A DNA stretch of 64,000 nt from Falsigemmobacter faecalis. Lineage in GTDB: Bacteria > Pseudomonadota > Alphaproteobacteria > Rhodobacterales > Rhodobacteraceae. The first letter of the stretch is position 1. Each line of letters starts with the position of its first letter. The notes under the pieces were generated by a model that was not told where the DNA came from, made no database searches, and saw only the letters and a program-made list of their open reading frames with translations. Shown here piece after piece: positions 56,091 to 63,798 of the stretch. The position numbers and the translations under genes are program-made. The stretch spans positions 1-64,000 of the forward strand of contig NZ_RRAZ01000005.1 in NCBI RefSeq assembly GCF_003863335.1. Direction: 5' to 3'.

Positions 56091-56162
56091 GGCAGCGACC
56101 TCAGGGAGGAGGAGGAGGCCGCTGCCGGAACGATCGGCCCAGGGAGGAGGAGGGGCCTTTCG
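56091..56162 (-). ncRNA. CcsR/cuckoo-type sRNA, unit 2: two anti-SD hairpins
   Basis: H10 (56162-56131, GGCCC/GGGCC with outer CGA/TCG, near-identical to H2) and H9 (56126-56091, near-identical to H5), only 4 bases apart. Loops CTCCTCCTCCCT. A 37-base spacer with GGTGC/GCACC leads to unit 3. Confidence 0.88.
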
Positions 56163-56198
56163 AACTGGATCCGGATCTTCGCAGATCCGGGGATTGAG

Positions 56199-56262
56199 GG
56201 ACGACGACCCGAGGGAGGAGTAGTCGCCGTCCTTCTCTGCGTCCCGGGAGGAGGTGGGACGC
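56199..56262 (-). ncRNA. CcsR/cuckoo-type sRNA, unit 1: two anti-SD hairpins, nearest the DUF1127 gene
   Basis: H12 (56262-56239, GCGTCCC/GGGACGC, loop ACCTCCTCCC) begins ten bases after the DUF1127 stop. H11 (56232-56199, ten-base stem GGACGACGAC/GTCGCCGTCC with one mismatch) has loop TACTCCTCCCTCGG, with ACTCCTCCC instead of CCTCCTCCC, the only deviant motif. These two stems do not resemble those of the other units. A separate strong hairpin without the motif (CCGGATC/GATCCGG, 56171-56190) lies in the spacer to unit 2. Confidence 0.85.
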
Positions 56263-56272
56263 GAGAAAAGAA

Positions 56273-56500
56273 TTACACGTCTTTCCCGTAAGCGGCTTCG
56301 AGAGCCACGCGGGTGATGCCCGAACGCGAGATGCCGAGGTCGGCGAGGTCACGCGAGGACAGTTCGTTCAGTTCGCGGCGCGTGCGGGTGAAAACCCGGT
56401 AGCGCACAAAGCCGTCACGCAGGGCGGCAAAGAAGCCGTTGCCCTGCAGCTTGCCAGCAGAGGCGGCGGACAGCGGAGCGTTGGTCGATGCGAGTGCCAT
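56273..56500 (-). CDS. ccaF1: DUF1127 small protein (CcaF1-like)
   Basis: 75 residues; the C-terminal DUF1127 block is RTRRELNELSSRDLADLGISRSGITRVA (about 40-67), Arg-rich and amphipathic. In R. sphaeroides the DUF1127 gene RSP_6037 precedes the CcsR1-4 sRNAs, is co-transcribed with them from RpoH-type stress promoters, and its product CcaF1 is reported to bind RNA and affect sRNA maturation. The same arrangement here makes orthology likely. The ATG at 56500 has no recognisable GGAGG upstream. No promoter could be assigned with confidence in 56501-56844, the region shared with mrp. Confidence 0.9.
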   Translation of the reverse strand: MALASTNAPLSAASAGKLQGNGFFAALRDGFVRYRVFTRTRRELNELSSRDLADLGISRSGITRVALEAAYGKDV

Positions 56501-56844
56501 TTCAGGGTCCGGTCGATTACTGTTTCAACGAAAGTCTTAACATCTGGTGCCCGACGGCTCGTTGCCTGCCGGTGAACCCTATTTGACCTATTTGCTGCAA
56601 TTGCACAATACGCGCTTCCGGCAACGCCGCGTTGCACCAGGCGCATGGCTCGCACGGGTCATATGCACTTGAATTCTTACGATTTGCACAGGTTTTAAGC
56701 TTTTCAGATCTTCGCTGCAGAGCAGCATTAATCATTTATGCTGTGCTGCGGCATGGTGGGAGGTTTTTGTTCTCTCACTGGCGGCCCCGGGGAAATATTC
56801 GTAAAAGGAGGGCGGTCAGACCGAAGACAACAGGAGTTCCGATC

Positions 56845-57912
56845 ATGGCGGTGACGCGCGACGAGGTTATGGGGGTTTTGGCGCAGATCTCTCTTCCGGG
56901 GGGCGGCGATCTGGTGTCGCGCGATCTGATCCGGGCTTTGCAGATCCAGAATGGAGAGATTCGCTTCGTGCTGGAAGTGGCCGATGCCGCAACCGCCGGT
57001 CTTCTGGCCCCCGTTGAAGCCCGGGCCAAGGCGGCGCTTCTGGCGCTGCCGGATGTGCAGTCGGTCTCTGTTATCATGACCGCGCCCGCGGCGAAGGCGC
57101 CGCCGCCGGATCTGAAGATCGGTCGCCACCCCACGCCGCAGCAGGGCGGGCCGCAGCCGGTGCCGGGCGTGGCGCGCATTCTGGCGGTCGGTTCGGGCAA
57201 GGGGGGCGTGGGCAAATCCACCGTTTCCTCCAACCTTGCCGTGGCGCTGGCAAAGCAGGGCCGCCGGGTCGGGCTGCTGGATGCCGATATCTATGGCCCC
57301 AGCCAGCCGCGCATGATGGGCGTTAATCAGCGCCCCGCCTCTCCCGATGGCAAGACGATCATGCCGCTGCATGCTCATGGCGTGACGCTGATGTCGATCG
57401 GCCTCATGCTGAAAGAGGGGGATGCGGTGATCTGGCGGGGCCCGATGCTGATGGGCGCGCTGCAGCAGATGCTGAACCAGGTGGCCTGGGGGGAGCTGGA
57501 TGTGCTGGTCGTCGATCTGCCGCCCGGAACGGGGGATGTGCAGCTGACGCTGTGTCAGCGCTATCCGGTGACGGCGGCGGTCGTGGTCTCGACCCCGCAG
57601 GACGTGGCGCTGATTGATGCGCGCAAAGCGCTGAAGATGTTTGACACGCTGAAGACGCCGGTCGCGGGTCTGATTGAGAATATGTCGATGTATGTCTGCG
57701 AGAACTGCGGACATGAGGCGCATATCTTCGGCCATGGCGGCGTGCGCGCCGAGGCCGAGCGCGAGGGCCTGCCCTTCCTTGGCGAAATTCCGATCAGCCT
57801 TGAGGTGCGTCTGGCGGGGGATGCCGGAACGCCGGTTGCCGTGGGGGACGGTCCGGTCTCGCGCGCTTATGCGCGGCTTGCGCAGCGGCTGATCGCGGAT
57901 GGGGTGGCCTGA
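56845..57912 (+). CDS. mrp: Mrp/NBP35-type iron-sulfur cluster carrier ATPase
   Basis: 355 residues from the ATG at 56845, with AGGAG upstream; longer readings start in non-coding DNA. N-terminal MIP18/DUF59 domain (about 1-85), then deviant Walker A GKGGVGKSTVSSNLAVALA (about 118-136), DADIYGPSQPRMMG, DLPPGTGDVQLTL, and the bridging-cluster CxxC in VCENCGHEAHIFG (about 284-287). Delivers [4Fe-4S] clusters to apoproteins. Confidence 0.95.
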   Translation: MAVTRDEVMGVLAQISLPGGGDLVSRDLIRALQIQNGEIRFVLEVADAATAGLLAPVEARAKAALLALPDVQSVSVIMTAPAAKAPPPDLKIGRHPTPQQGGPQPVPGVARILAVGSGKGGVGKSTVSSNLAVALAKQGRRVGLLDADIYGPSQPRMMGVNQRPASPDGKTIMPLHAHGVTLMSIGLMLKEGDAVIWRGPMLMGALQQMLNQVAWGELDVLVVDLPPGTGDVQLTLCQRYPVTAAVVVSTPQDVALIDARKALKMFDTLKTPVAGLIENMSMYVCENCGHEAHIFGHGGVRAEAEREGLPFLGEIPISLEVRLAGDAGTPVAVGDGPVSRAYARLAQRLIADGVA

Positions 57913-57961
57913 CCCGGGTCACGGCCCTGTGGTCTTTCATGGAACTCAGGACGTCTGATGC

Positions 57962-57991
57962 CGCCCGCAGTCTCTCCCGAGGCTGCGGGCG
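57962..57991 (+). terminator. Stem-loop after mrp, possible terminator
   Basis: CGCCCGCAG/CTGCGGGCG with a 12-base loop, 50 bases past the mrp stop; poor T-tract (CCGTCATTTCC). Confidence 0.5.
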
Positions 57992-58307
57992 CCGTCATTT
58001 CCAGGGCGCGGCGCGGATCACTGCGCCGTGTGTCCCGGTGATTCGGATGTGAACGCCAGGGTGTTCCCCTTCTGATCCGTGAAGACGCCCGCTTGCCTGT
58101 GACAGATTTGCAAGGGCGTGGAAAATGGTGGAACTTTCTTATCCACAGGGGCCGCCTGGATATTGTGTTTCGTCAGAGCGGCTTCGCCTGGAAATCCGCA
58201 AACGACTCTCCCCCGAGTCGGAATGTCGCGGCGAAATCCCCCTCATAGTTCCATGTAGGTCCATAATCCCCCTTGTCGGTCCGTGGTGATCCATGGCATC
58301 CATAGGT
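57992..58307. other. Non-coding stretch between mrp and the mraZ leader
   Basis: No gene seen. It holds a perfect DnaA-box sequence TTATCCACA at 58139-58147, a small stem CGACTC/GAGTCG with a TCCCCC loop (58203-58220), and AATCCCCCT occurring twice 30 bases apart (58235-58243, 58265-58273). A CATAAT (58262-58267) and a TTGTCG (58273-58278) are weak candidate promoter elements for the transcript of the next feature; neither is convincing. Confidence 0.5.
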
Positions 58308-58520
58308 CAACCGGAGACGGGAGCAGTGATTAAGGGGAGCCGAATAACCCCGAACCTGAGGCAGGTTTCACAGGCGCCCCCAACTTCCGGGCAAGAACAA
58401 GAACCCGACGGGCCAGCGAGCAGAAGACCCCCCCCAGGTGCGGCCCAGCGGGTCTCCCCGGAAACGGGACAGAAGACGGCGGATCGGGCAGTGGCAGCGG
58501 CTCGGTCCGCTGTTTTATTT
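58308..58520 (+). ncRNA. upsM: UpsM-like sRNA in the mraZ leader
   Basis: In R. sphaeroides the dcw cluster has a 268-nt leader that yields a ~206-nt sRNA, UpsM, by intrinsic termination. Counting 268 back from the mraZ start (58576) gives 58308, and 206 on gives 58514, which falls in the T-run of the terminator seen here. Internal stems visible include AACCT/AGGTT (58353-58367) and TCCCCG-gaaa-CGGGA (about 58454-58470). The 5' end is transferred from R. sphaeroides, not seen in sequence; the 3' end is direct. Confidence 0.72.
58495..58520 (+). terminator. Intrinsic terminator in the mraZ leader
   Basis: CAGCGG-ctcggt-CCGCTG followed by TTTTATTT, 56 bases before the mraZ start. Read-through would express the division cluster and termination would give the sRNA, so it acts as an attenuator. 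Confidence 0.88.
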
Positions 58521-58575
58521 CTGGGCAGCCAATCGCTTACAGGCGTGCGGCAGGTGAGGCACGAAGGGACAGCGC

Positions 58576-59088
58576 GTGCATTTTTCCGGCACGATCACCC
58601 AGCGGATTGACGGGAAGGGGCGCGTCTCCATTCCTGCAGATTTCCGCAGAGTGCTGGAAAGCGGCGATCCTGATTTCACCCCGGAAGGCAGGCGCGTGCG
58701 GATGCGCGTGGTCTATGGCAACCCCGAGCGGCGCTGCCTGGATATCTATCCGATCAAAGCTTTTGATAAGCTGCTCAACCGGATCGCGCTGCTGCCTGAG
58801 GGCTCGGATGAGCGCGAAATCCTTGAGCTGTTTTACGTTGCAGGCTCGGAAGTGGTGGAAGTGGACGGCGATGGCCGCACCATTCTTGCCCAGCGTCTGC
58901 GTGATCAGATCGGCCTGCCCCGTGACGGGGGTGAGGCCGTTTTTGCCGGTTCGCTGGAGCTGTTTCGCCTCTGGTCGCCGGAAGAATTTGAAGCTGAACG
59001 GGGCCGCAAGCTGGCCGCGGCACGGGCCCGTATGGCCGGTGGCAGCGGCAATATCCTCAGCATGCTCCCGCCTGCGGCAGAGAGCTGA
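58576..59088 (+). CDS. mraZ: Transcriptional regulator MraZ
   Basis: 170 residues, GTG start with AAGGGA upstream. Two AbrB-like swapped-hairpin repeats: ITQRIDGKGRVSIPADFR (about 6-23) and a second half with SEVVEVDGDGRTILAQRLRDQIGL. First gene of dcw; MraZ represses or tunes its own operon by binding repeats near the promoter. Slightly longer than the 150-residue E. coli form at the C-terminus. Confidence 0.95.
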   Translation: MHFSGTITQRIDGKGRVSIPADFRRVLESGDPDFTPEGRRVRMRVVYGNPERRCLDIYPIKAFDKLLNRIALLPEGSDEREILELFYVAGSEVVEVDGDGRTILAQRLRDQIGLPRDGGEAVFAGSLELFRLWSPEEFEAERGRKLAAARARMAGGSGNILSMLPPAAES

Positions 59089-59139
59089 GCGAATGCGCCC
59101 CTCTCGACCCACTGCAGGCTGGCACCCCGGAGGGGCAGC

Positions 59140-60141
59140 ATGACGGATACATCTCCGCATATCCCGGTTCTCATTGAGCCGATTTTGAAACTTTGTGCCC
59201 CGATCCGGGGCATCTGGCTGGATGGCACCTTTGGTGCGGGCGGCTACAGCCGTCGTCTGCTGGAGGCGGGTGCCTATCAGGTGATCGGCGTGGACCGCGA
59301 TCCGCTGGCCCATGAAATGGCCGCACCCTGGATTGGCGACTATAACGGCCGTCTGCGGCTGGTGCAGGGCACTTTCTCAGAACTCGATGAACATGCGGGC
59401 GAAAAGCTCGATGGCGTGGTGCTCGATCTGGGCGTCTCTTCGATGCAGCTTGATCTGGCTGAGCGCGGGTTTTCCTTCCTGCGCGACGGTCCTCTGGACA
59501 TGCGGATGAGCAGCGAAGGGCAAAGCGCCGCTGATCTGGTCAATGACGCCGAAGAAGAGATGATCGCCGATATTCTTTATCACTACGGCGAAGAGCGTGC
59601 CTCGCGCCGCATTGCGCGTGCGATTGTGGCCGAGCGGGGCAAGGGGCCGATCACCACCACGGCGCATCTGGCCTCGATCGTCTCTTCCTGCCTGCCGCGC
59701 CCGAAGCCGGGGCAAAGCCATCCGGCCACCCGCAGCTTCCAGGCTCTGCGCATCGCGGTGAACACCGAATTTGAGCAGCTTGTGGAAGGGCTGATGGCGG
59801 CGGAACGCGCGCTGAAACCCGGCGGCCTGCTGGCGGTGGTGACCTTCCATTCGCTGGAAGACCGCATCGTGAAGCGCTTTTTCCAGGAGCGTGCGGGCCG
59901 CGACGGTGGTGGCAACCGCTATGCCCCCGGTGGCCCTGCTGAGGCGGCGCGCTTTGACGTTCTGACCCGCAAAGCCGTGGGCGCAGATGACGATGAGCTG
60001 GATCTGAACCCGCGCTCGCGCTCGGCGCTGCTGCGCATCGGGCGGCGGACGGAGGCACCGGCAGGGCCGGTCGATCCGGCCACGGTCGGCGTGCCGGGGC
60101 TGAAATCCGGGGCAACGGGTAACAGGCGGAAAGGGCGCTGA
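59140..60141 (+). CDS. rsmH: 16S rRNA (cytosine-1402-N4)-methyltransferase
   Basis: 333 residues. [15 protein letters not shown]-binding [14 protein letters not shown] (about 28-41), [28 protein letters not shown] and [14 protein letters not shown] are all signature blocks. Methylates C1402 in the ribosomal decoding centre. Conserved second gene of dcw. Confidence 0.97.
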   Translation: MTDTSPHIPVLIEPILKLCAPIRGIWLDGTFGAGGYSRRLLEAGAYQVIGVDRDPLAHEMAAPWIGDYNGRLRLVQGTFSELDEHAGEKLDGVVLDLGVSSMQLDLAERGFSFLRDGPLDMRMSSEGQSAADLVNDAEEEMIADILYHYGEERASRRIARAIVAERGKGPITTTAHLASIVSSCLPRPKPGQSHPATRSFQALRIAVNTEFEQLVEGLMAAERALKPGGLLAVVTFHSLEDRIVKRFFQERAGRDGGGNRYAPGGPAEAARFDVLTRKAVGADDDELDLNPRSRSALLRIGRRTEAPAGPVDPATVGVPGLKSGATGNRRKGR

Positions 60142-60145
60142 TCAC

Positions 60146-60499
60146 ATGCGGACGCTGGTGGTTATTGTATCGCTTCTGGCCATGCTCGCCTCCGGCTTCT
60201 GGGCCTATCGTGAAAACTACGCCACCAAGCTTTCGGTGCGCGAGGCGAACCGCCTGACCCGTGACATCCGCCGTCTGCAGGAAGCCATTGCGCTGCAGAA
60301 TGCCGAATGGGCCTATCAGAACCGCCCCGACCGTCTGGCGGAACTGGTCGCGGCCAATTTCGACCGTCTCGGGCTGCTGCCGATGCAGCCCGAGCAGTTC
60401 GCACAATCCTCTCAGCTTCCGATGCCGCCCGATCCGCCGCCTGAAGACACCACGCTGGTCTCTGAGCAGGCGGACACTTCCGGGGAGATCCTGCCGTGA
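60146..60499 (+). CDS. ftsL: Cell division protein FtsL
   Basis: 117 residues. One N-terminal membrane helix (VVIVSLLAMLASGFWAYR), then a coiled coil (about 28-60: REANRLTRDIRRLQEAI) with periplasmic tail ending in a Pro-rich stretch. Bitopic divisome linker between FtsB and FtsI. Starts four bases after rsmH and overlaps ftsI by GTGA. Confidence 0.9.
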   Translation: MRTLVVIVSLLAMLASGFWAYRENYATKLSVREANRLTRDIRRLQEAIALQNAEWAYQNRPDRLAELVAANFDRLGLLPMQPEQFAQSSQLPMPPDPPPEDTTLVSEQADTSGEILP

Positions 60500-62283
60500 T
60501 CCGCACGCCGCTTCGCCCGCTTGCCAGCATCCTGCGCGCCCGTGAAACCGGCGAGAACCCGGATGTAATTGAGGCCGACAACCTGCGCGCCCGCCATGAG
60601 GTGCTGCGCGACAAGGCCCGCAAGCGCGCTGAGGGGCGACTTCTGCTGCTGGTCATGGCTTTTTGTGCGGCCTTTATGACCGTGGGGATCCGAATGGCCG
60701 TGCTGGCCGGCACCGAGCCGGAAGAGCCCCGCGCCTCGGTGGCGGGCAAGGGCATTCAGGCGCAGCGCGCCGATATTGTTGATCGCAACGGTCATGTGCT
60801 GGCGACCAATATGGTTACTCATGCGCTTTATTCGCATCCGCGCGATATGGTGGATGCGCCCCGCGCGGCGCGGGAGCTGGCGAAGATCTTCCCCGAGATG
60901 GAGGAGGAGAAACTTCTTAAGCAATTCACCTCCGGCTCAGCCTTTCTGTGGCTCAAGCGCACGCTTTCGCCCGAGCAGGTGCAGGCGGTCCACGACATCG
61001 GTGAGCCGGGCCTGCTCTTTGGTCCGCGTGAGATGCGGCTTTACCCCAATGGCCGCCTGGCCGCCCATGTCCTCGGCGGCACCCGCTTTGGCGATGAGGG
61101 GGTGCATTCGGCGGAAGTGATCGGCGTTGCAGGGATTGAGAAGACCCTCGATGAGCGTCTGCGCGATCCCGCGCGGCTTGATCAGCCGCTGCAGCTCTCG
61201 ATTGATCTCTCGGTGCAGGCGGCTTTTGCCGAAGTGCTGCATGCGGGGATGAAGCTTCTGAACGCCAAGGGCGCTTCGGGCATTCTGATGGACGCCCGCA
61301 ACGGCGAGATCATCTCTATGGTCTCGCTGCCTGATTTTGATCCCAACAACCGCCCGCCGCTGCCGGTCAGCGGTGATCCCGGCGACAGCCCGCTGTTCAA
61401 TCGTGCCATTCAGGGCGTCTATGAGCTGGGCTCGGTGATGAAGGCCTTCCCGGTGGCGCAGTCGCTGGAGCTGGGGCTGACCAACCCCAATACCATGATC
61501 AATACCCAGGGGCCGATGCAGCTGGGCCGCTTTCGGATCCGCGATTTCCGCAACTACGGCCCGGCGCTGTCGGTCACTGACATCATGACCAAATCCTCCA
61601 ATATCGGCACCACGCGGCTGATCCAGCAGATCGGCGCCACCCGCCAGCAGGCCTTCCTGAAAGAGCTGGGGTTCCTCGATGTGACCGGGGTTGAGGTCTC
61701 TGAGGCGGGCCGCGCCCGCCCGCTGGTGCCCAAACGCTGGTCGGATATTCACTCGGCCACGATCTCTTACGGGCATGGCCTTTCGGCCAGTGCGATCCAC
61801 CTGGCCTCGGGCTATGCCACGCTGGTGAACGGCGGCTATACGGTCCAGCCGACACTGGTTAAGCGTGACGGCCCGGCACCGCAGATGGCTCAGGTCATCT
61901 CACGGCAGACCTCTGATCAGATGCGCGAGATTTTGCGTCAGGTCGTGGTGCGCGGCTCGGCCAGAATGGCCGAAGTGGCGGGCTATCTGCTCGGCGGCAA
62001 GACGGGCACGGCGGATAAACAAAAGCCGACGGGCGGCTATTACAAAGACAAAGTCATGGCGAATTTCGCGGGCGCGTTCCCGATGAATGACCCACGCTAT
62101 GTCATTGTGATCTCGCTTGATGAGCCGGTGGAGACCAGTGGCACCATTGCGCGCCGCACGGCGGGCTGGACGGCTGTTCCGGTGACCGGCGAAGTTGTGC
62201 GCAGAATCGCCCCGCTGCTGGGTCTGCGTCCGGCAGAGGTTGAAGCCCCCGCACCAACCGCTGTAACAGCGGTGCGTAACTGA
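60496..62283 (+). CDS. ftsI: Penicillin-binding protein 3 (septal transpeptidase FtsI)
   Basis: 595 residues, GTG start. One N-terminal helix (about 50-70), pedestal domain with RADIVDRNGHVLATN, and transpeptidase domain with SxxK in GSVMKAFPVA (Ser about 313), SSN in TKSSNIGTTR (about 367), KTG in GGKTGTADK (about 501). Crosslinks septal peptidoglycan. Target of beta-lactams. Confidence 0.96.
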   Translation: MIRTPLRPLASILRARETGENPDVIEADNLRARHEVLRDKARKRAEGRLLLLVMAFCAAFMTVGIRMAVLAGTEPEEPRASVAGKGIQAQRADIVDRNGHVLATNMVTHALYSHPRDMVDAPRAARELAKIFPEMEEEKLLKQFTSGSAFLWLKRTLSPEQVQAVHDIGEPGLLFGPREMRLYPNGRLAAHVLGGTRFGDEGVHSAEVIGVAGIEKTLDERLRDPARLDQPLQLSIDLSVQAAFAEVLHAGMKLLNAKGASGILMDARNGEIISMVSLPDFDPNNRPPLPVSGDPGDSPLFNRAIQGVYELGSVMKAFPVAQSLELGLTNPNTMINTQGPMQLGRFRIRDFRNYGPALSVTDIMTKSSNIGTTRLIQQIGATRQQAFLKELGFLDVTGVEVSEAGRARPLVPKRWSDIHSATISYGHGLSASAIHLASGYATLVNGGYTVQPTLVKRDGPAPQMAQVISRQTSDQMREILRQVVVRGSARMAEVAGYLLGGKTGTADKQKPTGGYYKDKVMANFAGAFPMNDPRYVIVISLDEPVETSGTIARRTAGWTAVPVTGEVVRRIAPLLGLRPAEVEAPAPTAVTAVRN

Positions 62284-62313
62284 AACTGATCTGCGCGCAC
62301 GCAGGAGGGCCTT

Positions 62314-63798
62314 ATGACAGCCGAAAGCCGGAGCCTTGCAGACTTAGGTCTTGCCGCAAGGGGCGGGCGCGAGACGCGCATCACCGGCCTGGCCGTCGAC
62401 AGCCGCCTTGTGAAACAGGGTTTCCTTTTTGCGGCACTTCCGGGCAGCCGCATTCATGGGGCTGAGTTCATCGACACCGCTTTGCGCATGGGGGCGGGGG
62501 CCGTGCTGACCGATCCTGCGGGCGCGAAACACGCCGCTGAGACGCTGGCCGCACATCCTGAGGCGGCTCTGGTGCTGGCCGAAGATCCCCGCGAAGTCCT
62601 GGCCCATGCGGCCGCCCTCTGGTCGGGCAGCCAGCCTGCGACCATGGTCGCCGTGACCGGGACGAATGGCAAAACCTCGGTGGCCGCATTCACCCGCCAG
62701 CTCTGGCAGGCGCTTGGCCATGCGGCGGTGAATATCGGCACCACCGGGGTTGAGGGCGATTTCAGCGCCCCCTCGGGCCATACCACGCCCGAGCCGATCA
62801 CCCTGCACCGCCTGCTGGCAGGAATTGCGGCTGAGGGCATCGGCTACGGCGCGATGGAAGCCTCCTCTCACGGGCTTGACCAGCGCCGTCTGGAAGGCGT
62901 GCGGCTTGCGGCGGCGGGCTTTACCAATCTCACCCAGGATCACCTTGATTATCACGGCACGATGGAGGGGTATTTCCAGGCCAAGCTCGGCCTCTTTACC
63001 CGCCTGCTGCCCGATGAGGGCGTGGCCGTCATCGATATCGACAGCCCCGAGGGGCGCCGCATGGCCGATGCTGCCGCCGATCGCGGGCTGGCGCTTCTGC
63101 GCACCGGGACGCATCCGGACGCCGATCTGCGCATCCTGAACCAGCGCTTTGACGCGACGGGCCAGGAGGTGCGTTTCGCCTGGAACGGCGCGCCGCGGCA
63201 ACTGCGGCTGAACCTCGTGGGCGGCTTTCAGGCCGCAAACGTCGCTGTGGCGGCGGGGCTTGCGCTGGCCACCGGCTCGGATGCGAATGAGGTCTTCGAC
63301 GCGCTGCCGAAACTCACCACCGTGCGCGGGCGGATGCAGCTTGTGGCCACCCGCCGCAATGGCGCGGCGGTCTATGTCGATTACGCCCATACCCCCGATG
63401 CCGTGGCCACCGCGCTAAAGGCGCTGCGCCCCCATGTCATGGGCCGCATCATTGTGGTCATGGGCGCGGGCGGTGACCGCGATAAAACCAAGCGCCCCCT
63501 GATGGGCCGCGCGGCGGCTGATTTCGCCGATGTGGTTTTTGTCACCGACGACAATCCGCGCTCGGAAGATCCGGCGGCCATCCGCGCCCAGGTCCGCGAA
63601 GGCTGCCCTGAGGCGACCGAGGTCGGCGACCGCGCCGAGGCGATCCTTCTGGGCGTTGATGCCCTGCAGCCCGGCGATGCGCTGCTGATCGCCGGTAAGG
63701 GTCATGAGACGGGCCAGGAAATCGCCGGACACATCTATCCCTTTGACGACGCAGAACAGGCAAGTGTCGCCGTCGCTGCACTGGACGGTCTGATATGA
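62314..63798 (+). CDS. murE: UDP-MurNAc-tripeptide synthetase MurE (meso-diaminopimelate type)
   Basis: 494 residues. ATP-binding [12 protein letters not shown] (about 114-125), [11 protein letters not shown], and the DNPRSEDP motif (about 411), whose DNPR indicates meso-diaminopimelate as the added residue. Strong RBS AGGAGGG (62303-62309). Stop overlaps murF by ATGA. Confidence 0.97.
   Translation: MTAESRSLADLGLAARGGRETRITGLAVDSRLVKQGFLFAALPGSRIHGAEFIDTALRMGAGAVLTDPAGAKHAAETLAAHPEAALVLAEDPREVLAHAAALWSGSQPATMVAVTGTNGKTSVAAFTRQLWQALGHAAVNIGTTGVEGDFSAPSGHTTPEPITLHRLLAGIAAEGIGYGAMEASSHGLDQRRLEGVRLAAAGFTNLTQDHLDYHGTMEGYFQAKLGLFTRLLPDEGVAVIDIDSPEGRRMADAAADRGLALLRTGTHPDADLRILNQRFDATGQEVRFAWNGAPRQLRLNLVGGFQAANVAVAAGLALATGSDANEVFDALPKLTTVRGRMQLVATRRNGAAVYVDYAHTPDAVATALKALRPHVMGRIIVVMGAGGDRDKTKRPLMGRAAADFADVVFVTDDNPRSEDPAAIRAQVREGCPEATEVGDRAEAILLGVDALQPGDALLIAGKGHETGQEIAGHIYPFDDAEQASVAVAALDGLI

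Larger units (their letters stand above)
55814..56126. repeat. Three tandem ~104-bp copies inside the hairpin array
   Basis: Copies at 55814-55917, 55918-56021 and 56022-56126 (104, 104, 105 bp) each contain an eight-base linker, a GGGTCC hairpin, a spacer starting GTCGCAT and a GGCxGC hairpin. Differences cluster in the spacer and as compensated stem changes. A partial copy (H3, 55778-55813) precedes them. Confidence 0.9.

Noticed and set aside
55701-56262. CRISPR array
   Set aside because: The invariant part is only about 12 bases and sits in hairpin loops whose flanking stems vary in pairs; there are no uniform spacers and no cas genes.
55701-56262. A series of strong ribosome binding sites on the plus strand (GGAGGAGG)
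   Set aside because: None is followed by a credible start and gene; the functional strand is the opposite one, continuous with the DUF1127 gene.
55776-56291. Plus-strand reading frames of 79-171 codons rich in Gly-Arg-Arg and EEEG across the array
   Set aside because: They arise from the repeated AGGGAGGAGGAGG loops read as codons. No ribosome site or promoter supports them, copies appear in three frames, and stem pairing explains the sequence better.
56521-56530. RpoH-like element CGTTGAAAC as promoter of the DUF1127 gene
   Set aside because: It lies only 21-30 bases before the ATG, too close to be a -35 element for a leadered transcript; no matching -10 follows.
57913-58575. RNase P RNA gene upstream of mraZ
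   Set aside because: I looked for the conserved GAGGAAAGTCC and ACAGAA-type cores and found none in this interval.
58293-58610. 105-codon reading frame running into mraZ
   Set aside because: It crosses the intrinsic terminator and overlaps the mraZ start in another frame; composition is that of structured leader RNA.
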